Source: Micropruina sp. (GTDB lineage: Bacteria; Actinomycetota; Actinomycetes; Propionibacteriales; Propionibacteriaceae). Taken from it: a stretch of 64,000 nt of DNA. Positions 46,296-54,509 of the stretch are shown here, piece after piece (positions within the stretch are counted from its first letter, which is position 1; the number at the start of each line of letters is the position of its first letter). The notes below the pieces were generated by a model that saw nothing but the letters and a program-made list of their open reading frames with translations, was not told the origin of the DNA and searched no databases. A program made the translations under genes and the position numbers. The stretch is taken from contig JADJTO010000033.1 of NCBI GenBank assembly GCA_016711105.1, positions 70,018 through 134,017 on the forward strand, given 5' to 3'.

Positions 46296-47228
46296 ATGCT
46301 TCAGCGACAGTACTTGCCTGCCCTTGCCATCAGCTTGGCCGCGGTTCAGGGCGGCGTGATCAGCGCCGACCAGTGTTATCAAGTCGGTGTCACCCCACGA
46401 GTGGTCACCCGGATGCTCCGGGACGGCACCCTCGGGGCGGTGACCCGTGGCATTTACAGCGTTGGGGGCCCCGTGGGATGGCTCGGTCGGGCTTGGGCGG
46501 GATTGCTGCTCGGTGGCGCGCAGGCGTGCCTGGGGTACGAAGCTGCAGGCTATCTGCAGGGCTTGGTGGCACACGCACCCGAGCAGATCAGGATCTTCGT
46601 GCCGTCCAGCGTGACCCCGGTGGCCCGGTCCCCATGGGTCTTCGTGCGCAGCCCCCGACGTAGCGTCGGCGAGCCCTCACGGACCGCCGTGCCCGACACG
46701 CTGCTGGATCTGTGCTCCGAGGCGACCGAGGACGGCGTCGCCCGTTACCTCGCTGACGCGCTTCACGATCGGCGCACCTCGGCCCAACAGGTGCTCGCTG
46801 CGCTGGCGGCACGGGGGCGTTTCCCGCACCGCAGGCTGATCATGGACGTTCTGGGTGACGTCGTAGCTGGGGTGGGATCGGCGTTGGAGCGACGCTACCT
46901 GCGCGACGTCGAGCGCGCGCATGGCCTCCCCACCGCTCTGCGCCAAGCCCGGCCGATCGGGACGTATGCGGCGGACACCTTGTACGGCCCGTATCGAGTG
47001 ATCGTCGAGCTGGATGGCCGCGGCTTTCACGGCGGCTCACGGGCTCTCCGAGACCAGCTGCGCGACCTCGAGCATGCCAGCGTCGGTCTGATCACGCTTC
47101 GCGTCGGGTGGTCAGACGTGGCCGCGAACCCGTGCCTGGTGGCGCGCGCCGTGGCTCAGGCCTTGATGGCCAACGGCTGGGAAGGCCCCCTGACCCCCTG
47201 TGAGAAGTGCCGACAGCTGCCGCTGTGA
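46296..47228 (+). CDS. AbiEi-antitoxin-type HTH plus Vsr/DUF559-like domain protein
   Basis: A 310-residue protein. The N-terminal quarter (GVISADQCYQVGVTPRVVTRMLRDGTLGAVTRGIYSV) is the winged-helix motif called the AbiEi antitoxin domain. The C-terminal part (VIVELDGRGFHGG, RDQLRDLEHASVGLITLRVGW) matches the Vsr-like nuclease fold with ELDG and a late R/D pair. Such proteins are common, usually alone, in actinobacteria and lack an AbiEii partner. It lies between hairpin copies A and B. Function is unproven. Confidence 0.75.
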   Translation: MLQRQYLPALAISLAAVQGGVISADQCYQVGVTPRVVTRMLRDGTLGAVTRGIYSVGGPVGWLGRAWAGLLLGGAQACLGYEAAGYLQGLVAHAPEQIRIFVPSSVTPVARSPWVFVRSPRRSVGEPSRTAVPDTLLDLCSEATEDGVARYLADALHDRRTSAQQVLAALAARGRFPHRRLIMDVLGDVVAGVGSALERRYLRDVERAHGLPTALRQARPIGTYAADTLYGPYRVIVELDGRGFHGGSRALRDQLRDLEHASVGLITLRVGWSDVAANPCLVARAVAQALMANGWEGPLTPCEKCRQLPL

Positions 47229-47230
47229 TC

Positions 47231-47276
47231 AACGTGAGGGGTTGACTCCCGACTACGGTCGTCAACCCCTCACGTT
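47231..47276. repeat. Palindromic hairpin, family copy B
   Basis: A 16-bp perfect outer stem (47231-47246/47261-47276), an inner 3-bp stem and the same ACTA loop as copy A, with two mismatches. Lies 2 nt after the stop of the AbiEi-like gene and 31 nt before the murI start; a short T/G tract follows. Confidence 0.8.
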
Positions 47277-47307
47277 GTTGCCGCCAGCCTCGATAGAGTC
47301 GGTCGTT

Positions 47308-48105
47308 GTGACAAGCACCGAGGCGCCGATCGGCATCTTCGACTCCGGTTTCGGGGGTCTGACCGTGGCCCGGGCGATCCTTGACCAGTTGCCGAACGAA
47401 GACATCATCTATCTGGGGGACACCGCCCGAGCGCCGTACGGGACCAAATCGATCCCCGAGGTGCGCGAGTATGCCCTGGAATGCCTGGACTACCTGGTCG
47501 ATCAGGGGGTGAAGGCGCTGGTGATCGCCTGCAACTCCGCCTCCTCGGCGGTGCTGCGGGACGCTCGCGAGCGCTACTCGGTTCCGATCACCGAGGTGAT
47601 CCTGCCAGCCGCACGACGGGCCGTCCGGGCGACTCGATCAGGCCGGGTCGGGGTGATCTGCACCACCGCGACCGCCACCTCGTTGTCTTATGAGGACGCG
47701 TTCGCCGCCGTCCCGAACGTGCAACTGTTCACCACGCCCTGCCCTCTGTTCGTCGACTTCGTCGAGGCCGGGATCACCGGCGGGCCAGAACTCCAGGCGA
47801 TCGCGCACGACTATCTGGAGCCGCTCCAGCTGGCCGACGTCGACACGATGATCCTCGGCTGCACCCACTACCCGCTGCTGACCGGCGTCCTGTCCTACGT
47901 GTTGGGCGACTCGGTGACGCTGGTCTCCTCGGCCGAGGAGTGCGCCAAGGAGACGTTCGCCGTCCTCAACGACGCAGGGCTGCTGCACCACACGCCGCGT
48001 CAGGCGAGCCGACGCTTCCTCACCACGGGCAGCCCCGAGAAGTTCGAAGGAATCGGACGCCGCCTGATGGGTGGCTTCGTCGCTGATGTGGAGCAGGTCT
48101 TCTAG
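47308..48105 (+). CDS. murI: Glutamate racemase
   Basis: A 265-residue racemase that supplies D-Glu for peptidoglycan. The two catalytic Cys are in IACNSASS and GCTHYPLL; GIFDSGFGGLTVA and YLGDTARAPYGTKS fit the family. GTG at 47308 is 8 nt behind TAGAGT; the in-frame upstream codons lie in the previous gene and the hairpin. Confidence 0.93.
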   Translation: MTSTEAPIGIFDSGFGGLTVARAILDQLPNEDIIYLGDTARAPYGTKSIPEVREYALECLDYLVDQGVKALVIACNSASSAVLRDARERYSVPITEVILPAARRAVRATRSGRVGVICTTATATSLSYEDAFAAVPNVQLFTTPCPLFVDFVEAGITGGPELQAIAHDYLEPLQLADVDTMILGCTHYPLLTGVLSYVLGDSVTLVSSAEECAKETFAVLNDAGLLHHTPRQASRRFLTTGSPEKFEGIGRRLMGGFVADVEQVF

Positions 48106-48118
48106 GATCAGCGCTTCC

Positions 48119-48568
48119 CTAGCCCCGGACGACCACGCCGCCGGCGGCCGTCCACGCAGCGATGCCGCCACCCAGGTGGTAGACCTCATCGATTCCTTGA
48201 GACTGCATGATGCTCATCGCCGTTTGGGAACGGGTGCCGCTGCGGCAGTACACCGCGTACCGCTTGGTGGGCTCCAGCGCGGCCACTGCGCCGGCGAAAC
48301 CGGACGAGTTCAGGTCGAGATTCACCGCACCCGCCAGGTGCCCCTGGTCGTACTCCGCTGGGGTGCGGACGTCCAGCAGCACGGTGTTCGGCAGGTGAAT
48401 CGCTGCCTGGAACGCCACCGCCGTCAGCGTGGCTCCAGCGGCGGGCGCCTGCGTCGCGGTGCTCGCGCCGCTGGCATTGACCGGGGCGGAGGTGGCACTG
48501 CAGGCGGTGGTGGCGGACAGCAGCAGGATCGCCGCCGCCGCCCCCAGCAGCCGGTTGGTGAAGGTCAC
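48119..48568 (-). CDS. Rhodanese-domain lipoprotein
   Basis: A 149-residue exported protein. Signal peptide LLGAAAAILLLSATTAC carries a lipobox (TTAC) and cleavage at that Cys is likely. The rhodanese domain has LLDVRTPAEYDQGHLAGAVN and the active-site loop YCRSGTRSQTA. May act in sulfur transfer or thiol redox outside the membrane. Overlaps the following Cys-rich gene by 4 nt. Confidence 0.88.
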   Translation of the reverse strand: MTFTNRLLGAAAAILLLSATTACSATSAPVNASGASTATQAPAAGATLTAVAFQAAIHLPNTVLLDVRTPAEYDQGHLAGAVNLDLNSSGFAGAVAALEPTKRYAVYCRSGTRSQTAMSIMQSQGIDEVYHLGGGIAAWTAAGGVVVRG

Positions 48569-48735
48569 CGTCCGAACATTTTGGAGAAGAACGACCCCCC
48601 ACTGGCGGACGGCTCGCTCGCGTGGCCATCACACCATTGACTCGTGGGCACCGCAGACTTCACCTGAGCCACGTGCTGGCCGCAGCCAGCCCAGGTGGTC
48701 TTACCGCAGGTCCGACAGCCGACAGGACGACACAT
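48565..48735 (-). CDS. Small zinc-ribbon-like hypothetical protein
   Basis: A 56-residue protein with the conserved core CRTCGKTTWAGCGQHV, WCDGH, and a C-terminal GSFFSKMFGR. I recognise it as a small actinobacterial hypothetical family with two Cys pairs, probably zinc-binding. It ends in the start of the rhodanese gene, so both are co-transcribed. Start ATG at 48735. Confidence 0.75.
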   Translation of the reverse strand: MCRPVGCRTCGKTTWAGCGQHVAQVKSAVPTSQWCDGHASEPSASGGSFFSKMFGR

Positions 48736-48878
48736 ACTCGTACTCCTTCTCGTTCTTCCAACGCTCTTCCGCGCTCGAACGACAGCCAGTGTACCGCAGG
48801 GGGTAATTCTCGCGCGTCGTCGGATCACTCCGAGCGAGCTCAGGTGACAGATCGGCGGCTTCATGGCTTCATGGACCC

Positions 48879-49603
48879 ATGACAGAACTTCGCGCCGACG
48901 GACGCCGACCAGACCAGCTTCGGCCAGTGACGATCACTCGCAACTGGCTCGATCACGCGGAAGGCTCGGTGCTGGTCGAGTTCGGCCTCACCCGGGTGCT
49001 GGTGGCGGCCTCGGTTACCCAGGGGGTGCCGCGCTGGCGCAAGGGAAGCGGCCTGGGCTGGGTGACCAGCGAGTACGCCATGCTGCCCGCGCCACCCACG
49101 GCCGCAGCGAACGCGAGTCGGTCAAAGGCAGGATCGGTGGTCGGACGCACGAGATCAGCCGCCTGATCGGACGCTCGCTCCGCTCGATCATCGACTACAA
49201 GGCCCTGGGCGAGAACACCATCGTGCTGGACTGCGACGTGCTGCAGGCCGATGGTGGCACCCGGACGGCCTCGATCACCGGCGCCTACGTCGCCCTGGCT
49301 GACGCCGTCACCTGGTTGCGCGAGCGCGGTTCGCTGGCCGGTGAGCCGCTGCTGGGCTCGGTGGCTGCCGTCTCGGTCGGCATCGTCGAGGGGACGCCGA
49401 TGCTCGACCTGGCCTACGTGGAAGATTCCGCCGCCCAGGTCGATCTGAACGTGGTCACCAACGGCGTCGGCGACTTCATCGAGGTGCAGGGCACCGCGGA
49501 AGGATTGCCGTTCGGGCGGGCCAAGTTCGATCAGCTGCTGGATCTCGGGGTCGCCGGGTGCGCCGAACTCACCCGGCTGCAACAACTCTGCTTGAGCAAA
49601 TGA
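48879..49603 (+). pseudogene. rph: Ribonuclease PH, frameshifted
   Basis: Trims tRNA 3' ends with phosphate. The first frame gives RADGRRPDQLRPVTI, GSVLVEFG and KGSGLGWVTSEYAMLP; the second gives ATHGRSERESVKGRIGGRTHEI and the remainder to the stop at 49603. The break is at the C run 49086-49088; one more C restores MLPRATHGRS, the family sequence, and about 241 residues. rdgB overlaps its end by 4 nt. Confidence 0.9.
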
Positions 49604-50196
49604 AGGTCGTCCTGGCCACCCGCAACGCCAAGAAACTGGTCGAGTTGCGGCGCGTCCTGGTTGAGTCGGAGCTGGGGATCGACGTTCTCGGGCTGGACGA
49701 GGTGACCGATTACCCCGAACCGGCGGAGACCGAGCGCAGCTTCGAGGGGAACGCGTTGATCAAGGCGCGTGCCTGTGCCGAGGTGACCGGGCTGCCCAGC
49801 CTGGCCGACGATTCGGGGTTGGAGGTCGACCTGCTGAACGGGATGCCCGGCGTCCGGTCGGCTCGCTGGGCGGGGCCGGACGCCTCTGACGCGGCGAACC
49901 TGAACCTGTTGATCGCTCAGCTGGCAGGTGCTCCGGAGGCCGATCGGGAGGCCCGGTTCGTCTGCGCGATGGCGCTCGTCCTGCCTTCGGGGGTCGAGCA
50001 TGTGGTGCGCGGCGAGATGCCCGGACGCTTGGTCGAGGTGCCCCGGGGAGGGAACGGTTTCGGTTATGATCCGATCTTCGTTGCCAGCGGTCAGACCCTG
50101 ACCAACGCGCAGCTACCGCCCTCGGCGAAGGATGCGATCAGTCATCGGGGCAAGGCGGTCAGGCTGATGGTGGCGCGGCTGGCGGAGGAGCGCTGA
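49600..50196 (+). CDS. rdgB: XTP/dITP diphosphatase (RdgB/HAM1)
   Basis: A 198-residue enzyme that removes non-canonical purine triphosphates. VLATRNAKKLVELRRVL, SFEGNALIKARA, LADDSGLEVD, GVRSARWAG and GYDPIFV are typical. It overlaps rph and runs directly into thyA. Confidence 0.93.
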   Translation: MKVVLATRNAKKLVELRRVLVESELGIDVLGLDEVTDYPEPAETERSFEGNALIKARACAEVTGLPSLADDSGLEVDLLNGMPGVRSARWAGPDASDAANLNLLIAQLAGAPEADREARFVCAMALVLPSGVEHVVRGEMPGRLVEVPRGGNGFGYDPIFVASGQTLTNAQLPPSAKDAISHRGKAVRLMVARLAEER

Positions 50197-50991
50197 GTGA
50201 AGACGTACCTGGACCTGGTGGATCACGTCCTGACCAACGGAACGGTGAAGAGTGACCGGACGGGCACCGGCACCCGCAGTGTCTTCGGCTACCAGATGCG
50301 ATTCAACCTGGCTGAAGGCTTCCCGCTGCTGACCACCAAGCGAGTCCATCTGCGGTCGGTGGTCGGGGAACTGCTGTGGTTCCTCCGCGGCTCGACCAAC
50401 GTCGCCTGGCTGCATGAGAACCAGGTCACGATCTGGGACGAGTGGGCCGGTCCTGATGGTGAGCTGGGGCCGATCTACGGCTACCAATGGCGCTCCTGGC
50501 CGACCGCGGAGGGTGGTCACGTCGATCAGATCAAAGACGTGATCGAGGCGATCAAGAGCAATCCCGACTCCCGGCGCCACATCGTGTCGGCCTGGAACGT
50601 CGGCCAGCTCCCGGAGATGGCGCTGCCGCCGTGCCACGCGTTCTTCCAGTTCTATGTGGCCGACGGCAAGCTGTCGTGTCAGCTCTATCAGCGTTCGGCG
50701 GACATCTTTCTGGGGGTGCCGTTCAACATCGCCTCCTACGCGTTGCTCACCCAGCTGGTCGCCCAGGTGACCGGGCTCCAGCCCGGCGACTTCGTACACA
50801 CGCTGGGGGACGCCCACCTGTACAGCAACCACCTCGACCAGGCTCGGTTGCAGCTGAGCCGGGAGCCTCGTCCGTTGCCGAAGCTGGTGCTGAACCCGTC
50901 CGTGACCGACATCGACGGCTTCACGATGGACGACATCAGCGTGGTCGGCTACGACCCGCACCCGGGGATCAAGGCCCCGATCGCGGTCTGA
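50197..50991 (+). CDS. thyA: Thymidylate synthase
   Basis: A 264-residue enzyme making dTMP from dUMP and methylene-tetrahydrofolate. RTGTGTRSVFGYQMRF, LWFLRGSTNVAWL, YGYQWRSWP, LPPCHAFFQFYV (nucleophile Cys) and HTLGDAHLYSNH are conserved. GTG start immediately after the rdgB stop. Convergent with the TetR gene, no gap. Confidence 0.95.
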   Translation: MKTYLDLVDHVLTNGTVKSDRTGTGTRSVFGYQMRFNLAEGFPLLTTKRVHLRSVVGELLWFLRGSTNVAWLHENQVTIWDEWAGPDGELGPIYGYQWRSWPTAEGGHVDQIKDVIEAIKSNPDSRRHIVSAWNVGQLPEMALPPCHAFFQFYVADGKLSCQLYQRSADIFLGVPFNIASYALLTQLVAQVTGLQPGDFVHTLGDAHLYSNHLDQARLQLSREPRPLPKLVLNPSVTDIDGFTMDDISVVGYDPHPGIKAPIAV

Positions 50992-51720
50992 CTACGCGTC
51001 TTGCTCGGGCGCTAGGCCGAGCTGACCCGCAGCCCGGAGTACCTGGGCGTCGAAGACGTCAGTCCGCCGCTCGGGGCTGATGACGCCGTTGAGCTGCCCG
51101 AAGAGTTCGAACGAGACCGCGCCGAAGAGCCACGTCCACGCCATCAGGCCCCGGAGCGCGTGGTCGGTGGTCATCGGTGGGCCCATGAACTCCACCAGCG
51201 GAGCGAGACCTTCGGCGGCTTGTGGGGTGAGTGGGAGGGCGTCCGTGCTCGCGAGGCTGCGCCGGGTGACGCTGTCTCGCAGGAGGTCTGTGAGCAGCCG
51301 TGACACTCGGGTGCCCGGTCCGATCGTGGCCTCGGGCGCGGCGTAGCCGGGGACGGGGGAGCCGTAGACGAGCGCGTAGAGGGCTGGGTTCTCCAGGGCC
51401 CAACCGCGCACGGCCCCACAGATCTGCCGCCAGCGACCCAGGACGTCCGTGCGCGGCTGGGCGGTGTCGGCCGCTTGGGCGGCATCGCCGAGCGAGTCGT
51501 AGGCCTCGATGATCAGCGCGGTGAGCAGGGCGTCCCGGTTCTCGAAGTAGCGATAGACCGCGGAGGAGGCCATCCCCAGCTCGCGCGCTACGGCTCGCAG
51601 GGACAAGGCCGCGGCCCCAGTCTCGGCGAGTTGTCGGCGGGCGGCGTCGAGGATTTCGGTGCGCATCTCGGCGCGGGCGCGCTCACGGACCCCTTGCGCT
51701 CGTCCTGTCGTCGTCGGCAT
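50992..51720 (-). CDS. TetR-family transcriptional regulator
   Basis: A 242-residue repressor. HTH: EILDAARRQLAETGAAALSLRAVARELGMASSAVYRYFENRDALL, with LGMASSAVYRYF as the recognition helix. The C-terminal ligand domain is of the WHG/TetR_C_33 kind. Divergent from the epimerase gene, with two putative operators between them. Confidence 0.88.
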   Translation of the reverse strand: MPTTTGRAQGVRERARAEMRTEILDAARRQLAETGAAALSLRAVARELGMASSAVYRYFENRDALLTALIIEAYDSLGDAAQAADTAQPRTDVLGRWRQICGAVRGWALENPALYALVYGSPVPGYAAPEATIGPGTRVSRLLTDLLRDSVTRRSLASTDALPLTPQAAEGLAPLVEFMGPPMTTDHALRGLMAWTWLFGAVSFELFGQLNGVISPERRTDVFDAQVLRAAGQLGLAPEQDA

Positions 51721-51773
51721 GGGTCCAGTCAATCACAGAGTGTGAGCGGCGCACTGCTTCGAGAGCACTGATC

Positions 51774-51827
51774 TTGACTCTTCTCGAAAAACTGTGTTCA
51801 CTGATCACAACAGGGATCACTGATCAC
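51774..51827 (+). promoter_or_regulatory. Promoter and tandem putative TetR operators of the epimerase gene
   Basis: TTGACT (51774-51779), 17 bp, TTCACT (51797-51802). Two identical 10-bp copies of CACTGATCAC lie at 51799-51808 and 51818-51827, each with a TGATCA palindrome, 19 bp apart. A third partial copy (CACTGATC) lies at about 51766-51773. Binding would block transcription start. Confidence 0.65.
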
Positions 51828-51837
51828 GAGGAGCATC

Positions 51838-52782
51838 ATGGACGCACAGCTGGTCATCGGCGCCGGGCCGGTCGGAACTCGAACGGCCCTCTTGCTGGCT
51901 GAGGCGGGCGAGCGGGTGCGGATGGTCACCCGATCCGGCAGTGGGCCCGAGCATCCCGGTGTGGAACGAATCGCCGCCGACGCCTCGGATGCCGCAACGA
52001 TGCGCACGCTCGCGTCGGGGGCCGGAGTCATCTACAACTGCGCCAATCCCGCCTACGTCCGGTGGGACACCGACTGGCCGCCGATCGCGGACGCGTTGCT
52101 GGAGGCGGCTGCCAGTTCCGGCGCGGTGCTGGCCACCGTGAGCAACCTGTACGGCTACGGAGCCGTCCGTGGCCCGATCAGCCCAGACACTCCGTTGGCG
52201 CCCAACGATCGCAAAGGTGAGGTCCGCGCTCGGATGTGGACGGACGCGCTCGAGGCGCATCAGAGCGGTCGGGTGCGGGTGGTTGAGGTGCGAGCCAGTG
52301 ACTACGCGGACGCCGGCGCCAACTCACACCTGGCCCGCAATGCCCCGGCGGTCCTCGCCGGCAAGACGGTGTGGGCCTTGGGTGGGGCCGATCAGCCACA
52401 CAGTTGGACCACCACCCACGACACCGCTCGGTTGCTGATCGACGTGGCGAAGGACGCCGGCGCGCACGGTGAGGCGTGGCTGGTGCCCAGCGCGCCGCCG
52501 CGGTCACAGCGCGGCGCACTCGGCGACCTGGCCGCCGTGGCCGGGGTCGCCGCGCCCAAAGTCCGGGTGCTGGGGCCTAGTGCGCTGCGTGCGGTAGGCG
52601 TCTTCGTCCCGCTGTTCCGCGAACTGGCCGGGACCGCCTACCAGTTCACCGCACCGTTCGTGATCGATCACACCCACACGGTGAACCGGTTCGGTTGGGA
52701 GCCGCAGGACTGGCAGGAGACCCTGGCTCGGGTAGTCGAGGCAGCTCGCGGCGCGACCGCACCAGTTGCTTCCCGACCCTGA
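51838..52782 (+). CDS. NAD-dependent epimerase/dehydratase-like protein
   Basis: A 314-residue atypical SDR. The N-terminal motif IGAGPVGTRTALLLAEAG is GxGxxG-like, followed by RMVTRSG. The usual YxxxK is not obvious; ATVSNLYGYG is the likely catalytic region. Similar proteins are NAD(P)-binding reductases. GAGGAG is 5 nt before the ATG. Divergent from the TetR gene and probably its target. Confidence 0.82.
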   Translation: MDAQLVIGAGPVGTRTALLLAEAGERVRMVTRSGSGPEHPGVERIAADASDAATMRTLASGAGVIYNCANPAYVRWDTDWPPIADALLEAAASSGAVLATVSNLYGYGAVRGPISPDTPLAPNDRKGEVRARMWTDALEAHQSGRVRVVEVRASDYADAGANSHLARNAPAVLAGKTVWALGGADQPHSWTTTHDTARLLIDVAKDAGAHGEAWLVPSAPPRSQRGALGDLAAVAGVAAPKVRVLGPSALRAVGVFVPLFRELAGTAYQFTAPFVIDHTHTVNRFGWEPQDWQETLARVVEAARGATAPVASRP

Positions 52783-53642
52783 TCAGCGGAAGCGGGCCTG
52801 GGCGACGACCCGCAGACTCTCGCCGGCCAGCACGTCGGTCTCGCGGACCGGCACGTTGCGTCCGGACGTGACGATCACCTGCCGCGAGGTCTGGCTCAGT
52901 ACCAGCCAACCGCGCTGATCGCGGACGTTGCTGCGCTCCTCGGCGTTGCTGGCCTTGGTGCCGTAGTTGTTGCTGATCACCGTCATCGGCAGGTCTCCCA
53001 GGCTGCGCCGCTTGGCCCAGACCTGCTTCTCGATCCCGACGTAGTCACGGTGTTCCAGGTTCGCCGGATGCGAGCAGGCCAGCTCGACCAGCACCTCGGC
53101 CGGCCACTCCGCGGGACGAATCGCCCGGGGCGTCTCGGCCAGCACCAGGCCGGCGACCTGGTCGGGGTGGGCGAGGGCGACGTTGACCGCCAGGACGCCG
53201 CCGCCACCCGCGCCGACGAGCACGTAGGGCGGTTCCAGCTTGGCTGCGTCCAGGAGGTCCAGCAGGTCGTTGCGCAGGTCGGCGGCGTCGCGACAACCTC
53301 TGGCTCGGGATGATTCGCCGAGCCCGGCGCGGTCGTAGGTGCAGACCCGGTCTGGTCCAACTCCTCCACGAGATAGTCCCACTGCCCCGAATCGGTCTCA
53401 TCGTCGCTTTCCAGCAGGACGGTGGGGCCTTGGCTGCCGCGGCAGTGCAGCTTGAGGCGCCGGTTGCCGCTGAGCGAAAACACCTGGTCGATCTCGGTCA
53501 GCGCCGGCCCGGGGGCGGCGGTCGTGGTTCCCGCAGACGACTCGGCGGAGGACTGGCTGGGGGAGAGGGTCCCGGTCGGTCCGGTGCAGCCCATCAACCC
53601 CGCCATCAGCAAAGGGGCGAGCAGCCTGGTCGACGCGTGCAT
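52783..53642 (-). pseudogene. Alpha/beta-hydrolase-like lipoprotein, frameshifted and without the Ser nucleophile
   Basis: From ATG 53642 a lipoprotein signal (LLMAGLMGC) and a Ser/Thr/Ala-rich spacer lead to a hydrolase fold with TVLLESDDETDSGQWDYLVEEL. The frame then stops being similar, and another frame takes over from RVCTYDRAGLGESS to 52783. The break lies near 53346-53352. The nucleophile elbow reads VGAGGGGV where the family has GHSxGG, so the catalytic Ser is missing. Length joined about 286 residues. Confidence 0.75.
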
Positions 53643-53687
53643 CTGGCCATTGTCCGTGATCTGGGTGGGCCTCGCTACGCTGCTTAC

Positions 53688-54509
53688 GTGTGGATTCGCG
53701 ATGTGCTGCTGCGCCGGAATCCGCTGACCCGGATGAAGGTCCAGGAAATGGAGATCGACGGCGCGCGAGTTCGGCTGCATGAACTCGCACCGGTTGATGC
53801 CAACGGGGTGGCCCTTCCCGGGCTACCCACCTTCGTCCTCGTGCACGGGCTCGGGGTCTCGTCGCGCTATTTCGTGCCGTTGTCGGTGTTGCTCGCCGAG
53901 CACGGACGAGTGGTGCTGATCGACCTGCCCGGCTTCGCGGGGCTTCCCCGTCCGGCGCGGACGTTCACCATCAACGACTTCGCCGATGTCGCCCGTCAGG
54001 CGGTGGACAAACTCGGTGTCGTCCGGCCGGTCCTGGTGGGGCACTCGATGGGCGCCCAGGTGGTGGTGGAGATGGCGGCCGACCAGCCGTCCTACTCGCC
54101 GGCGGTGGTGCTGGTCGGCCCGGTGGTGAACGCCACCGAACGCCGGCTGCCCATGTTGGCGCTGCGGTTCCTCCAATCGGCAACCAAAGAGAGCGGCCTG
54201 AATGCCCTGGTCGCCGCCTCCCAGTACGCCACTTGCGGGCTGAACTGGCTGCGGGAAACCGTGCCCACGGTGCTGCATTACCCGATCGAGGAGCGCCTGC
54301 GCCGCGTCGACTCGCGGGTCGTGCTGATCAGCGGCGACGGCGACTACGTGTCCCCGTTGGCCTGGCGAACCGCATTGGCCGGTGAACTGGAGTCAGCCCG
54401 GACGGTGACCATCAAGGGCGCTGCCCACGGGGTCGTGTTCGATCATGCGCCGCTGCTGGCCAGGGAGGTGCTCGCCCTCGTCGGGATCACCGAAGAGAGT
54501 GAGCAGTGA
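53688..54509 (+). CDS. Alpha/beta hydrolase
   Basis: A 273-residue hydrolase. Oxyanion motif LVHGLGVSSRYF, nucleophile LVGHSMGAQVV (Ser), acid LISGDGDYVSP and His in IKGAAHGVVF are all present. GTG at 53688 has TACGCT 6 nt upstream, and the TACGCT lies in the 45-bp gap to the divergent lipoprotein gene. The end overlaps the next GTG by 4 nt. Confidence 0.87.
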   Translation: MWIRDVLLRRNPLTRMKVQEMEIDGARVRLHELAPVDANGVALPGLPTFVLVHGLGVSSRYFVPLSVLLAEHGRVVLIDLPGFAGLPRPARTFTINDFADVARQAVDKLGVVRPVLVGHSMGAQVVVEMAADQPSYSPAVVLVGPVVNATERRLPMLALRFLQSATKESGLNALVAASQYATCGLNWLRETVPTVLHYPIEERLRRVDSRVVLISGDGDYVSPLAWRTALAGELESARTVTIKGAAHGVVFDHAPLLAREVLALVGITEESEQ

